A stretch of 21,087 nt of DNA from Intestinibacter sp. (lineage in GTDB: Bacteria; Bacillota; Clostridia; Peptostreptococcales; Peptostreptococcaceae). Both the position numbers and the translations under genes were made by a program. The notes under the pieces are model-generated. The model did not search any database. It had not been told where the DNA came from and saw only the letters and a list, made by a program, of their open reading frames with translations. Location of the stretch: assembly GCF_022780145.1 (NCBI RefSeq), contig NZ_JALEXO010000211.1, forward strand, positions 1 through 21,087. Reading direction: 5' to 3'. Of the stretch, positions 1 through 7,417 are shown piece by piece. Positions within the stretch are counted from its first letter, which is position 1. The number at the start of each line of letters is the position of its first letter.

Positions 1-495
1 CAGATATATGGCTACAAAATAACTTATACTTAGGACAAATGGCTGCCAAGAAAACACAAAATTAACTTGGAAAGGAAGCTCAAATATGTTCATAATAACG
101 GCTATAAGCAAATTACTGAAAATATATCCGACAAGTATCGATATCACAAATGCAAACATCCCTAGTAAAATATTTTCAACTAAAAACATCTTCATAATGT
201 CTTTTTTCTCGATTCCAAGCATCATATATGTTCCAAATTCCTTGCTTCTCTTAGAAAACATAAACTTCATCGTGTAGTTAATCAGCCATCCAATTACGAA
301 TACGACTATAACACTGACAACTATAACGGCTATTTTAAAATTTTTCATGATACTTGAAAGATTCTGTACTTCTTCTGAAAACACGATTAGATTAAACGCA
401 AATATCAATGAGAATGACAGTATCACAGTAATCAAATAAACGATATAATCTCTAATACTTCTCTTGGCATTTCTAAATGCTAGCTTACTTAACAT
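1..495 (-). CDS. ABC transporter permease, FtsX/BceB-like (partial, N-terminal 165 aa)
   Basis: The frame opens at an ATG at 495 and runs without a stop to the window edge, giving the first 165 residues of a membrane protein. It begins MLSKLAFRNAKRSIRDY, typical of BceB/FtsX-type permeases. A hydrophobic helix follows at about residues 17-37, a second at about 52-72, and then a cytoplasmic motif SKRSKEFGTYMMLGI (residues about 83-97), the sequence by which FtsX-family permeases touch their ATPase. Two more helices follow. The start overlaps the last 11 bases of the upstream ATPase gene, so the two are translationally coupled and probably form one transporter. By family such permeases, usually about 600-670 residues, pump or sense cell-wall-active peptide antibiotics such as bacitracin. 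The substrate here cannot be told, because the extracellular domain lies outside the window. Confidence 0.85.
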   Translation of the reverse strand, partial: MLSKLAFRNAKRSIRDYIVYLITVILSFSLIFAFNLIVFSEEVQNLSSIMKNFKIAVIVVSVIVVFVIGWLINYTMKFMFSKRSKEFGTYMMLGIEKKDIMKMFLVENILLGMFAFVISILVGYIFSNLLIAVIMNIFELPFQVNFVFSWQPFVLSISYFVAIYL

Positions 496-1252
496 GGCTA
501 ACGTCACCTCCAAGAAGAGTCAGTATATCTAGGATTTCATTAAAAAATTCCTTTCTAGTTTTAGAACCCTTCAGAATCTCTGTAAATATTTTTCCATCCT
601 TTAGAAACAGTATTCTCTGGCAAAAGCTCGCACTAAATGCATCGTGAGTTACCATTAGAATCGTTGCATTTAAGTTTTTATTTATTTCCTCCATAGTTTC
701 AAGCAACATTCTAGAGCTCTTAGAATCTAGCGCACCCGTTGGTTCGTCTGCTAGAATTAGCTTCGGATTATTAATTAGAGCCCTAGCACAAGCGCATCTT
801 TGTTTCTGCCCACCTGAAACCTCATATGGGAATTTATCTAAAATTTCCTCAATCCCCAGTCTCTTTGCAATATCCATAACCATATCGTCGATTTTATCCT
901 CGCTCTTTTTATTTATAACTAATGAAAGTGAAATATTTTCTGATATTGTCAAAGTATCTAGCAGGTTAAAATCTTGAAACACAAATCCAAGGTTATTTCT
1001 TCTAAATGAAGCTATATCCTTATCCTTTATCTCAGTTATATCGTCTCCATTTATTATGATTTTGCCGGCTGTTACAGAGTCTATTGTAGATATACAGTTC
1101 AAAAGTGTAGTCTTTCCACTTCCACTCGCACCCATAATCGCCACGAATTCTCCTTCATTTACTGAAAACGAAATGTTATCTATGGCTTTTGTGATATTAC
1201 TTCTCGTTCCATAGTATTTTTTTAAGTTTTCTATTTTCAAAACATCCTTCAT
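485..1252 (-). CDS. ABC transporter ATP-binding protein, BceA-like
   Basis: A complete 255-residue ATPase with all expected motifs: Walker A GASGSGKT (41-48), Q-loop Q93, signature VSGGQ (145-149), Walker B LILADE (165-170) and switch histidine H203. The C-terminal tail with EFFNEILDILTLLGG (about 235-249) is the extension seen in BceA/YxdL-type ATPases of peptide-antibiotic transporters, which separates it from LolD-like enzymes. It should power the FtsX-type permease encoded directly downstream with an 11-base overlap. The start is supported by AGAGGTGATT a few bases before the ATG. No response regulator or sensor kinase of the Bce type is adjacent; upstream lie a small membrane protein and an Xre regulator, with a terminator between. 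The family call is firm, the antibiotic substrate unknown. Confidence 0.92.
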   Translation of the reverse strand: MKDVLKIENLKKYYGTRSNITKAIDNISFSVNEGEFVAIMGASGSGKTTLLNCISTIDSVTAGKIIINGDDITEIKDKDIASFRRNNLGFVFQDFNLLDTLTISENISLSLVINKKSEDKIDDMVMDIAKRLGIEEILDKFPYEVSGGQKQRCACARALINNPKLILADEPTGALDSKSSRMLLETMEEINKNLNATILMVTHDAFSASFCQRILFLKDGKIFTEILKGSKTRKEFFNEILDILTLLGGDVSHVK

Positions 1253-1318
1253 ATAATCACCTCTTGTATTTACTCGAAATTTAAGATATCAGATTAATTA
1301 ATCTATAATTATTGTATC

Positions 1319-1352
1319 AACAAAAGGCGTGTGATTTTATTACACTTTTGTT
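1319..1352. promoter_or_regulatory. Interrupted inverted repeat upstream of the ABC transporter
   Basis: Arms AACAAAA (1319-1325) and TTTTGTT (1346-1352) enclose GTGT (1329-1332) and ACAC (1342-1345), a stem with a three-base bulge. It lies about 70-100 bases before the ATPase start. A second perfect palindrome AGATTAATTAATCT sits at 1291-1304. Either could be an operator for the transporter. No convincing sigma-A promoter was found: TTGATA is present but lacks a good -10. Role is inference only. Confidence 0.35.
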
Positions 1353-1365
1353 AGTCAAATCGACA

Positions 1366-1404
1366 TAAAAATAGCCCTTCTATTTTTAACATCTAGAAAG
1401 GCTA
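1366..1404 (-). terminator. Terminator after the Xre/membrane-protein pair
   Basis: On the minus strand an 11-bp stem, TAGCCTTTCTA with TAGAAGGGCTA (one G-U pair), and an 11-base loop are followed by TTTTTA. It ends the transcript of the membrane-protein gene and separates it from the ABC transporter genes. Confidence 0.8.
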
Positions 1405-1415
1405 CATTATATTAA

Positions 1416-1925
1416 TTATTCATCTTCATCGTCTAAAGATTTTTTCCAAATCTCATACTTATTACAAGAGTATTCCCCAACTATAAAATTTATCACCATA
1501 GCAACTACAAATAATCCTACTGCATCGATTAATATTTCTGTATTGCTAACAATATCTACTCCCATCTTTGAAAATCCAAAAGTTATAACAGATAAAGCCA
1601 CAGAAAATGCTAAAGCTTCAGCTAAATAAGATATAACTCTCTTCTTTTTAGATTCTTTACTATTATCAGTAGGTAACTCTTTTCTTCCTATAAAAGTCTT
1701 AGGAATATTCATTTCCTTAATTCTGCTAACAAACAAATAGAATATCAAGCTTATAAGTATAAGCAATCCTAATTCCCATGTGCAGCTAAATATATCTTTT
1801 GTCTTTATATATTTATAAACACATTCAACTAATAAATATATAAATGTAATAACTGTACAAACTACACCTGCATCTCCAACTACCTTTTGTTGCATTTCAT
1901 CAAATACATTATTTTTATTGTTCAT
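1416..1925 (-). CDS. Small four-helix membrane protein paired with an Xre regulator
   Basis: 169 residues with hydrophobic segments at about 18-37, 51-67, 100-118 and 131-150, a charged loop rich in lysine and serine between helices two and three (about 80-98), and an acidic tail. There is no signal peptide cleavage site or catalytic motif that I recognise. It resembles the DUF6773-type membrane proteins that occur beside small Xre regulators in Firmicutes; that naming is from memory and uncertain. The gene starts 21 bases after the regulator's stop with a strong GGAGGGG Shine-Dalgarno, so the two are almost surely co-transcribed. The function is unknown. By analogy with other regulator/membrane-protein pairs it might respond to envelope stress or modulate the regulator, but nothing in the sequence proves this. 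Confidence 0.75.
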   Translation of the reverse strand: MNNKNNVFDEMQQKVVGDAGVVCTVITFIYLLVECVYKYIKTKDIFSCTWELGLLILISLIFYLFVSRIKEMNIPKTFIGRKELPTDNSKESKKKRVISYLAEALAFSVALSVITFGFSKMGVDIVSNTEILIDAVGLFVVAMVINFIVGEYSCNKYEIWKKSLDDEDE

Positions 1926-1946
1926 TTTACCCCTCCAATAATTAAA

Positions 1947-2144
1947 TCATTCTTCCCAAAATAATTCATCTAAGGTTTTGCCCAACACCTTGCAAATGCT
2001 AATACACAGCTTAATCGTTGGGTTGTAATCTCCTTTTTCAATGGCATTCATAGTCTGCCTACTAACTCCAACAGCCTCTGCCAATTGTTTTTGTGTCATA
2101 TCTAAAGCCGCTCGAGCAGCTTTTATTCTTAAGTTCTTTGCCAT
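1947..2144 (-). CDS. Xre-family (Cro/CI-like) transcriptional regulator, 65 aa
   Basis: A minimal helix-turn-helix protein. Residues about 16-38 (MTQKQLAEAVGVSRQTMNAIEKG) form the DNA-binding helix-turn-helix, and the C-terminus TLDELFWEE is typical of YgzD/YozG-like short regulators. I place the start at the ATG at 2144 rather than at the upstream in-frame ATG at 2192. AGAGGTG sits at ideal spacing before 2144, and the 16 extra residues would be encoded by the promoter itself. Its promoter overlaps the left arm of a perfect 25-bp inverted repeat, which suggests it represses its own transcription. It is co-transcribed with the membrane protein at 1416-1925. Confidence 0.88.
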   Translation of the reverse strand: MAKNLRIKAARAALDMTQKQLAEAVGVSRQTMNAIEKGDYNPTIKLCISICKVLGKTLDELFWEE

Positions 2145-2163
2145 TTGATCACCTCTTGATTTA

Positions 2164-2192
2164 ATAGTAATATATAAATTAATAAAAGTCAA
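2164..2192 (-). promoter_or_regulatory. Sigma-A promoter of the Xre regulator
   Basis: TTGACT (2187-2192), a 17-base spacer and TACTAT (2164-2169), 20 bases upstream of the regulator's ATG at 2144. Both boxes lie in or at the edge of the left arm of the inverted repeat 2165-2226, so a protein bound there would block polymerase. Confidence 0.65.
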
Positions 2193-2226
2193 TTATATTT
2201 TACTTTTATTAATTTATATATTACTA
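2165..2226. repeat. Perfect 25-bp inverted repeat, probable operator
   Basis: Arms 2165-2189 and 2202-2226 are exact reverse complements over 25 bases, beginning TAGTAATATATAAATT and ending in its complement, with a 12-base spacer (2190-2201). No T-tract follows on either strand, so this is not an ordinary terminator. The regulator's -35 and -10 boxes fall within one arm, which fits an operator site for the Xre protein, perhaps bound by two dimers. A long hairpin could also form in DNA or RNA. Confidence 0.8.
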
Positions 2227-2290
2227 AATGTCGTTATTAATTATTTAGAGAAAATATTGATTTTACAAATATTTAGAGGATTTTTTGCAT

Positions 2291-2318
2291 AAAAAAAAGT
2301 ACCCTTAAATAGGTACTT
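2291..2318 (-). terminator. Terminator of the structured RNA
   Basis: Minus-strand stem AAGTACC/GGTACTT with an 8-base loop followed by a run of T. It ends the RNA at 2291-2545. Confidence 0.88.
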
Positions 2319-2545
2319 ATATGATATTCAGCTGACCTGGTTTTTGACCCCACACTCGCCTACTGCGACGTTCGCTCTGGGTTTGCCGCACTACTAGCCG
2401 TCTCGATTTAGATTTTTTTGGGTTATCGGTAGGTCTTACTTCTAAGCCGCACCATGATCATCAACCCCGCTTTTAGGATTGACTTACGTGGATCCCTTTG
2501 CCTGCGACTGGCTTGGACTTTCAACCACAGACCTGAATAATCACT
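2291..2545 (-). ncRNA. raiA RNA: Structured non-coding RNA, probably raiA-motif RNA
   Basis: A stretch of about 255 bases, much richer in G+C than its surroundings and without a plausible reading frame, has its own near-consensus promoter and a T-run terminator, so it is an independent transcript. The ends pair: TATTCAG near the 5' end (2533-2539) with CTGAATA near the 3' end (2325-2331), then TGGTT with AACCA. Inside are many short helices and purine-rich single-stranded blocks such as GTTGAAAGTCC and GCGGCAAACCC, as in large structured RNAs. It lies directly after comFC. In many clostridia the raiA-motif RNA, reported to affect sporulation and aggregation, lies between comFC and raiA/hpf, so I infer that identity mainly from position. 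It is not tmRNA, SRP RNA or a complete RNase P RNA by their usual motifs. No raiA/hpf gene follows here. Confidence 0.65.
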
Positions 2546-2550
2546 CATTT

Positions 2551-2579
2551 ATTTTAATATCTTATTTTAATTCTGTCAA
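2551..2579 (-). promoter_or_regulatory. Strong sigma-A promoter of the structured RNA
   Basis: TTGACA (2574-2579) is a perfect -35 box, followed by 17 bases and TAAAAT (2551-2556). The predicted start is near 2545. It lies between the comFC stop and the RNA. Confidence 0.85.
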
Positions 2580-2625
2580 TAGAATTATTTAGTTCTATTA
2601 CAAACAATTTCTTATCACATATATT

Positions 2626-3444
2626 TTAATTATTTTCAGTAAACGGTATGTATGGATCCACACTTCTTGTGAGCAATGTCATTATAGTTATTTTGTTTAC
2701 ACATGATAATCTGAGCATTTTAGATATTTCATTCGCCGTTGAGCCAGTTGTAAATATGTCGTCGACTACAATTACATCTTTATTTTTAAGCAAATTATCA
2801 TCGTCCTTTATGCAAAATGAATTTTTAAGCTCCTCTTTGCGTTCCTTAAAATTCAACTTATAGAGCCTTCTAGTGTTTTTCTTGCGGTAAATGCAATTCA
2901 AAACAGGAATCCCCGTTATATCACTCAAATCCTCTGCTATCTTCTGAGACTGATTAAATCCCCTCTGTCTCATACGTTTCTTATGCAATGGAACAAATAA
3001 TATATAGTCGGCTTGTAGATTCTCAAGCTCCATTTTCTCGCTCATAATCTGTGCAACATATCTGCAAAAATAAGTTTTATTTTTGTATTTAAAATCAAGT
3101 ATCATCTTCTTGCTTATACTGTTGTACTCTATACACGATATCGCTCTATCGAAGTAAAATCCCTTTTTAGCGCAATATGCACATGTAGCAATATCTTCGT
3201 ACTCTAGATTGTGGTTTATTATCGGCTTTCCACATTTTAAGCACGCATCCTTTAAGAAATTCAACTCCTTAAAACAATCCTTACATATCGAATATGTATG
3301 TGTGAGTTTTATCGGATTATCGCAAATTATACACGTTATGTTTTTAGGGTATATAAAATCTAGCAATAAATCCTTTATTTCTTTGAATTTGATTTTTAAA
3401 ATATCTACTACACTAAAATTCACCTTGGGTATATTTATTTTCAT
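2626..3444 (-). CDS. comFC: ComF family protein (phosphoribosyltransferase-like DNA uptake protein)
   Basis: 272 residues. The N-terminal third holds CxxC pairs at C38/C41, C54/C57, C68/C71 and C88/C91, a zinc-ribbon-like region of ComF proteins. The C-terminal part is a phosphoribosyltransferase fold with the RMRQRGFNQ motif (157-165) and the PRPP loop VIVVDDIFTTGST (224-236). The family acts in the cytoplasm in natural transformation, handling incoming single-stranded DNA together with other Com proteins; the exact reaction is unsettled. It overlaps the end of recD2 by 32 bases, so it is translationally coupled to that helicase, a logical pairing for DNA uptake and repair. The start at 3444 has AAGG about 10 bases upstream and the protein is slightly longer than usual; no better internal start is seen. 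Confidence 0.9.
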   Translation of the reverse strand: MKINIPKVNFSVVDILKIKFKEIKDLLLDFIYPKNITCIICDNPIKLTHTYSICKDCFKELNFLKDACLKCGKPIINHNLEYEDIATCAYCAKKGFYFDRAISCIEYNSISKKMILDFKYKNKTYFCRYVAQIMSEKMELENLQADYILFVPLHKKRMRQRGFNQSQKIAEDLSDITGIPVLNCIYRKKNTRRLYKLNFKERKEELKNSFCIKDDDNLLKNKDVIVVDDIFTTGSTANEISKMLRLSCVNKITIMTLLTRSVDPYIPFTENN

Positions 3445-5662
3445 CGACTAACAGACCTTCTTTTTTAAATTTATTCAACTTAACTGCTAAATTTGAATAT
3501 CTGTCGTTTATTCGATTGTTTTTAATCATAAACTCTAAGTACTTCACATCACCGACCAGCACAACTTGTTTCTTAGCACGTGTAACAGCTGTATAAAGCA
3601 GGTTCCTACTCAATAGCATCGGCGGTGCCCATGTCATAGGAATCACGACTATCGGAAACTCACTCCCTTGGCTCTTATGAATAGTCGTGCAGAAGCTATG
3701 GTCTAACTCGTCTAGCTCATCGTGCTTATAGCTGACTATCTTCATACCATCGAATATAACGAAGATCTCCTTTTTCTCCTTGTCTATATAGTAAATATAA
3801 CCAATATCTCCATTATATATACCATGTCCGCTGTTAGTTCCGTCTTCTGTTTTCCATTTTTTAGTATAATTGTTTTTAATCTGCATAACCTTGTCCCCAA
3901 CTCTGAATGTCCTCTTTGTGAAGACCTCTTCTGTTTTAAATTTCGCTGGAGGATTCAGACATTTTTGTAGCTCTATATTTAAATTATTTACGCCTAAAGT
4001 TCCTTTTCTCATAGGTGATAAAACTTGTATGTCTTTTAGTTTATCTACACCGTAGTATTTCGGAAGTCTCTGGCTCACTAATCCCATTATCTCGTCTAGT
4101 ATTTCGTCTTGCGTTTCTTTTCTTATAAAAAAGAAATCTTTGCCCTTTGCATTTAATTTTAAAGGTTCTCCTTTGTTGATTCTGTGGGCATTTACTACTA
4201 TCATACTTTCTCTAGCCTGTCTGAATATCTCGTTGAGTCTAACTGTATTTATAACTTCAGAATCGATTAAATCCTTAAGCACATTTCCAGCACCGACAGA
4301 AGGCAATTGATCACTATCTCCAACTAATAGAAGTCTCGTTCCAGATTTTATAGCTCTCAATAGGTTATACATAAGCACAATATCAACCATAGAGACCTCA
4401 TCTAATATAACAACGTCTGCATCTATAGGATCGTCCTCATTTTTCATGAACATAAGCTCGTCACTATCCATCGAAAATCCCATTTCTAAAAGCCTGTGAA
4501 TCGTTTTAGCCTCCTTATTTGAGGTTTCACTCATTCTCTTCGCTGCACGACCTGTAGGAGCTGCTAGAACGACTTTTTGACCATTATTTTCAAATACTTT
4601 GATGATTGTATTGATTGTAGTAGTCTTACCTGTCCCGGGACCTCCAGTTATTATGACAACTCCTTCCTCCACAGCTTCTTTAACAGCTTGAATTTGGTTT
4701 TGAGCTAGGGCTATATCGTCTTCTCTCTCTATACTTCTTATCTCCTCGTCTATGTCTATATTCAAATCCTTAAATTCAGCCTGCGAAAGTCTTATAATCT
4801 CTTTACAAACACCATTTTCCGCCATAAAATACGGCATTAGATAAACATTTATATCATTTTGGTTTCTCTCAACATGTACCTTTTGAGTATAAGCCAAATC
4901 CATAACTGCTTCTTTTATGTACTTAGGTTCGACTTCAAGTACCTTAACTGCGTTTTGAACCAACACATTAATAGGCAAATATGTATTTCCATTTGCCGTA
5001 CTCTGATTTAAGGTATATAAAATCCCCTGAAAAATCCTATCTCTAGAATACTTATCGATTCCAAGCTTTTTGGCGATATCATCCGCCACCTTAAATCCAA
5101 TCCCTCTTATATCCTCGGCAAGCTTATAAGGATTTTTATTTATCACATCGAGTGACTTTTCCTTGTATTTTTTATAAATTTTAAGACATAAATTAGGAGT
5201 TATCCCATATGGAGACAACTGCATAATTATATTTCTGAGCTCTCTATTTTCTTCATAGCTCTCAGTTATCTGCTTAATTTTCTTCGCGCCTATGCCTTCT
5301 ACTTCCTTTAATCTCTCAGGAGTATTTTGAATCACATCTAGAGTATCGACTCCAAACTTATCTATAATCCTAAGCGCCATCTTCTCTCCTATACCATGAA
5401 TCATACCAGAAGATAAATAAGCGTAAATTCCCTCCAAAGACGACGGCGTTATAGGCATAAATTTACTTACCTCAAATTGTGAACCGTAAATTTTATGAGT
5501 GACCCATTTGCCCTCGACCTCTATACTCTCTCCCACAGACAAAGTCGGCATGCAACCAACAATTGCGACTTCCTCATCTTCATTTGCGAGATAAGCTATC
5601 GTATAGCCATTTTCCTCATTTTTAAAAACTATATCACTTATCATACCTTCTAATTTTTCCAT
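3413..5662 (-). CDS. recD2: RecD2 family ATP-dependent 5'-3' DNA helicase
   Basis: 749 residues, the normal length for RecD2. An N-terminal OB-like region (1-70) is followed by helix-hairpin-helix motifs, IHGIGEKMA (88-96), VEGIGAKKI (121-129) and RGIGFKVADD (186-195), which mark RecD2 rather than RecD of RecBCD. Helicase motifs follow: Walker A GGPGTGKTTT (340-349), Walker B LDEVSMVD (420-427), motif III GDSDQLPSVGAG (448-459) and the C-terminal TTIHKSQGSEF (659-669) and YTAVTRAKKQ (690-699). Without RecB or RecC partners this helicase works in mismatch repair, replication-fork upkeep and recombination. The AGGAG Shine-Dalgarno before the ATG at 5662 supports the start. comFC overlaps its 3' end. 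Confidence 0.95.
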   Translation of the reverse strand: MEKLEGMISDIVFKNEENGYTIAYLANEDEEVAIVGCMPTLSVGESIEVEGKWVTHKIYGSQFEVSKFMPITPSSLEGIYAYLSSGMIHGIGEKMALRIIDKFGVDTLDVIQNTPERLKEVEGIGAKKIKQITESYEENRELRNIIMQLSPYGITPNLCLKIYKKYKEKSLDVINKNPYKLAEDIRGIGFKVADDIAKKLGIDKYSRDRIFQGILYTLNQSTANGNTYLPINVLVQNAVKVLEVEPKYIKEAVMDLAYTQKVHVERNQNDINVYLMPYFMAENGVCKEIIRLSQAEFKDLNIDIDEEIRSIEREDDIALAQNQIQAVKEAVEEGVVIITGGPGTGKTTTINTIIKVFENNGQKVVLAAPTGRAAKRMSETSNKEAKTIHRLLEMGFSMDSDELMFMKNEDDPIDADVVILDEVSMVDIVLMYNLLRAIKSGTRLLLVGDSDQLPSVGAGNVLKDLIDSEVINTVRLNEIFRQARESMIVVNAHRINKGEPLKLNAKGKDFFFIRKETQDEILDEIMGLVSQRLPKYYGVDKLKDIQVLSPMRKGTLGVNNLNIELQKCLNPPAKFKTEEVFTKRTFRVGDKVMQIKNNYTKKWKTEDGTNSGHGIYNGDIGYIYYIDKEKKEIFVIFDGMKIVSYKHDELDELDHSFCTTIHKSQGSEFPIVVIPMTWAPPMLLSRNLLYTAVTRAKKQVVLVGDVKYLEFMIKNNRINDRYSNLAVKLNKFKKEGLLVDENKYTQGEF

Positions 5663-5706
5663 AATATAACACTCCTAATAAAATACTTTCTTTTTACTAT
5701 TCTACC

Positions 5707-5747
5707 CAAAACAACAAAAGACCTTGCATATATTATAATACAAGGTC
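5707..5747 (-). terminator. Terminator of metK
   Basis: Minus-strand stem GACCTTG/CAAGGTC (5741-5747 with 5720-5726) with an AT loop, followed by TTTTGTTGTTTT. It separates metK from recD2. Confidence 0.82.
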
Positions 5748-5784
5748 CCTTTATATTCTTATTTTTTATATCATAAATTAAAGT

Positions 5785-6975
5785 CTAAGCATTAGCTTGT
5801 GCTTTTAAAGCTTCAGCTTTGTCAGTTCTTTCCCATGGTAAATCTATATCAGTTCTACCGAAGTGTCCGTAAGCTGCAACTTGTTTGTAGATAGGTCTTC
5901 TTAAGTCAAGGTCTCTTATTATTGCACCTGGTCTTAAGTCGAAGTTCTTTTCTACTAATTCTACTAATTTTTCATTAGAAACTTTTCCAGTTCCGAAAGT
6001 ATCTACAAGTATTGATAATGGTCTAGCAACACCTATAGCATAAGATAATTCTATTTCACACTTGTCTGCAAGTCCAGCAGCAACTATGTTCTTAGCTACG
6101 TATCTAGCAGCATAAGCAGCAGATCTGTCAACCTTTGTTGGATCTTTTCCGGAGAATGCTCCACCACCGTGTCTAGAGTATCCACCGTAAGTATCTATGA
6201 TTATTTTTCTTCCTGTAAGTCCACTATCTCCTTGTGGTCCACCTATAACGAATCTTCCTGTTGGGTTGATGTAGTATATAGTTTCGTCATCTAATAATTC
6301 TGCAGGTATAACAGCTTTTATAACGTGTTCGATTAAATCTCTTCTTATAGTTTCATTGTCGACATTTTCACTATGTTGAGCAGATATTAATACTGTATGA
6401 ACTCTAACTGGTTTGTCATCTTCGTATTCAACTGTTACTTGAGTTTTTCCATCTGGTCTTAAGTAGTCTAATAATCCAGATTTTCTAACTTCTGTTAATC
6501 TTCTAGCTAATTTGTGAGCTAGAGATATTGGAAGTGGCATTAATTCTTCTGTTTCATTACAAGCGAAACCGAACATTATACCTTGGTCCCCAGCACCAAC
6601 TTTTTCTATTTCTTCTTCTGTTTGTTCTCCAGATTTACTTTCTAGACCTTCATCAACACCCATAGCGATGTCTCCTGATTGTTCGTCTATAGCAGTTAAT
6701 ACTGCACAAGTATTGCAGTCAAATCCAAATTTAGCTCTAGTATATCCGATTCCTTCTACTGTTTCTCTAACTATTTTTGGAATATCAACGTAAGCTGATG
6801 TACTTATTTCTCCTGCAACTAATACTAATCCTGTTGTAGTAACTGTTTCACAAGCAACTCTTGATTGTGGATCTTTTTCTAATAATGCATCTAATATCGC
6901 ATCTGATATTTGGTCACACATTTTATCTGGATGACCTTCAGTAACTGATTCTGACGTAAATAAATGTCTTGCCAT
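5785..6975 (-). CDS. metK: S-adenosylmethionine synthetase
   Basis: 396 residues, full length for methionine adenosyltransferase, which makes S-adenosylmethionine from methionine and ATP in the cytoplasm. Signature motifs are intact: TEGHPDKMCDQISDA (12-26) at the start, GAGDQGIMFG (127-136), and the glycine-rich loop GGGAFSGKDPTKVDRS (270-285) that binds the triphosphate. AGGAGG lies seven bases before the ATG at 6975. An ATG five bases upstream is out of frame. The gene stands alone behind a SAM-I riboswitch, so the product of the enzyme shuts off its own synthesis, and it is closed by a strong terminator. Confidence 0.98.
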   Translation of the reverse strand: MARHLFTSESVTEGHPDKMCDQISDAILDALLEKDPQSRVACETVTTTGLVLVAGEISTSAYVDIPKIVRETVEGIGYTRAKFGFDCNTCAVLTAIDEQSGDIAMGVDEGLESKSGEQTEEEIEKVGAGDQGIMFGFACNETEELMPLPISLAHKLARRLTEVRKSGLLDYLRPDGKTQVTVEYEDDKPVRVHTVLISAQHSENVDNETIRRDLIEHVIKAVIPAELLDDETIYYINPTGRFVIGGPQGDSGLTGRKIIIDTYGGYSRHGGGAFSGKDPTKVDRSAAYAARYVAKNIVAAGLADKCEIELSYAIGVARPLSILVDTFGTGKVSNEKLVELVEKNFDLRPGAIIRDLDLRRPIYKQVAAYGHFGRTDIDLPWERTDKAEALKAQANA

Positions 6976-7072
6976 TTCATTTCCTCCTTAAACTATTAAT
7001 ATTCTTTATTAAAATTCTAAACTCTATTCATTTAATTTATATAAGAAACTTTTATATAATGCCCTATACATT

Positions 7073-7097
7073 AAAAAAGCCTCTTCACAAGAAGAGG
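7073..7097 (-). terminator. SAM-controlled terminator of the metK leader
   Basis: Stem CCTCTTC/GAAGAGG (7091-7097 with 7080-7086), four-base loop, then CTTTTTTAA. The 5' leg ACCTCTTC can pair instead with the 3' strand of aptamer helix P1 (GATGAGGT, 7120-7127; seven of eight positions match), giving an antiterminator when SAM is absent. Confidence 0.9.
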
Positions 7098-7119
7098 TTA
7101 TTGCATTCTAAAATACGCG

Positions 7120-7225
7120 ACCTCATCTTTCTAGAACTCTCTCTAGCAGGATTTAGCACCTTCCTCCTTCATGAAGTGGTTGCTGGGCGTCATAGGGCCT
7201 GTCCCTCAGCCTCTCTTGATAAGGT
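7120..7225 (-). promoter_or_regulatory. SAM-I (S-box) riboswitch aptamer upstream of metK
   Basis: The minus strand shows the classic S-box core in order: CTTATCAAGAGAGG, then GAGGGACAGGCCCTATGA, CGCCCAGCAACC, AAGGTGCTAAATCCTGC, and AGATGAG closing helix P1. P1 pairs ACCTTATC (7218-7225) with GATGAGGT (7120-7127). The conserved kink-turn and the pseudoknot-forming loop are present. With a terminator hairpin directly downstream and metK as the target, SAM binding should end transcription early, a feedback loop on SAM synthesis. Confidence 0.97.
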
Positions 7226-7262
7226 AATCAAGAAATTTTTATTTAAATTTTTAACAATTTCA

Positions 7263-7291
7263 ATGATACCTTTTTTGTTTTATCTTGTCAA
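7263..7291 (-). promoter_or_regulatory. Sigma-A promoter of the metK leader
   Basis: Perfect TTGACA (7286-7291), 17-base spacer, TATCAT (7263-7268). Transcription should begin near 7256, about 30 bases before the riboswitch aptamer. Confidence 0.85.
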
Positions 7292-7417
7292 GTACTTTTG
7301 TAGTCACATTTGCTTATTTTAATTCATATTATTAAATATACTAACTTTGCGACTATTTTAAAAATAGTGTTATTTATCGAGTTAAATTCATATATTATCT
7401 AGAAGGGAGGAGTTCCT

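Noticed and set aside
2145..2192. 16-residue N-terminal extension of the Xre regulator
   Set aside because: The region is the promoter and operator; AGAGGTG points to the ATG at 2144.
2291..2545. Reading the structured RNA as tmRNA, SRP RNA, 6S RNA or RNase P RNA
   Set aside because: The short GAAAGTCC and CAAACCC blocks recall RNase P, but length and the remaining conserved elements do not fit; no tRNA-like ends for tmRNA and no SRP Alu or S-domain motifs.
6969..7322. Plus-strand open frame across the metK leader
   Set aside because: It is antisense to the SAM riboswitch and its promoter, and lacks protein-like composition.
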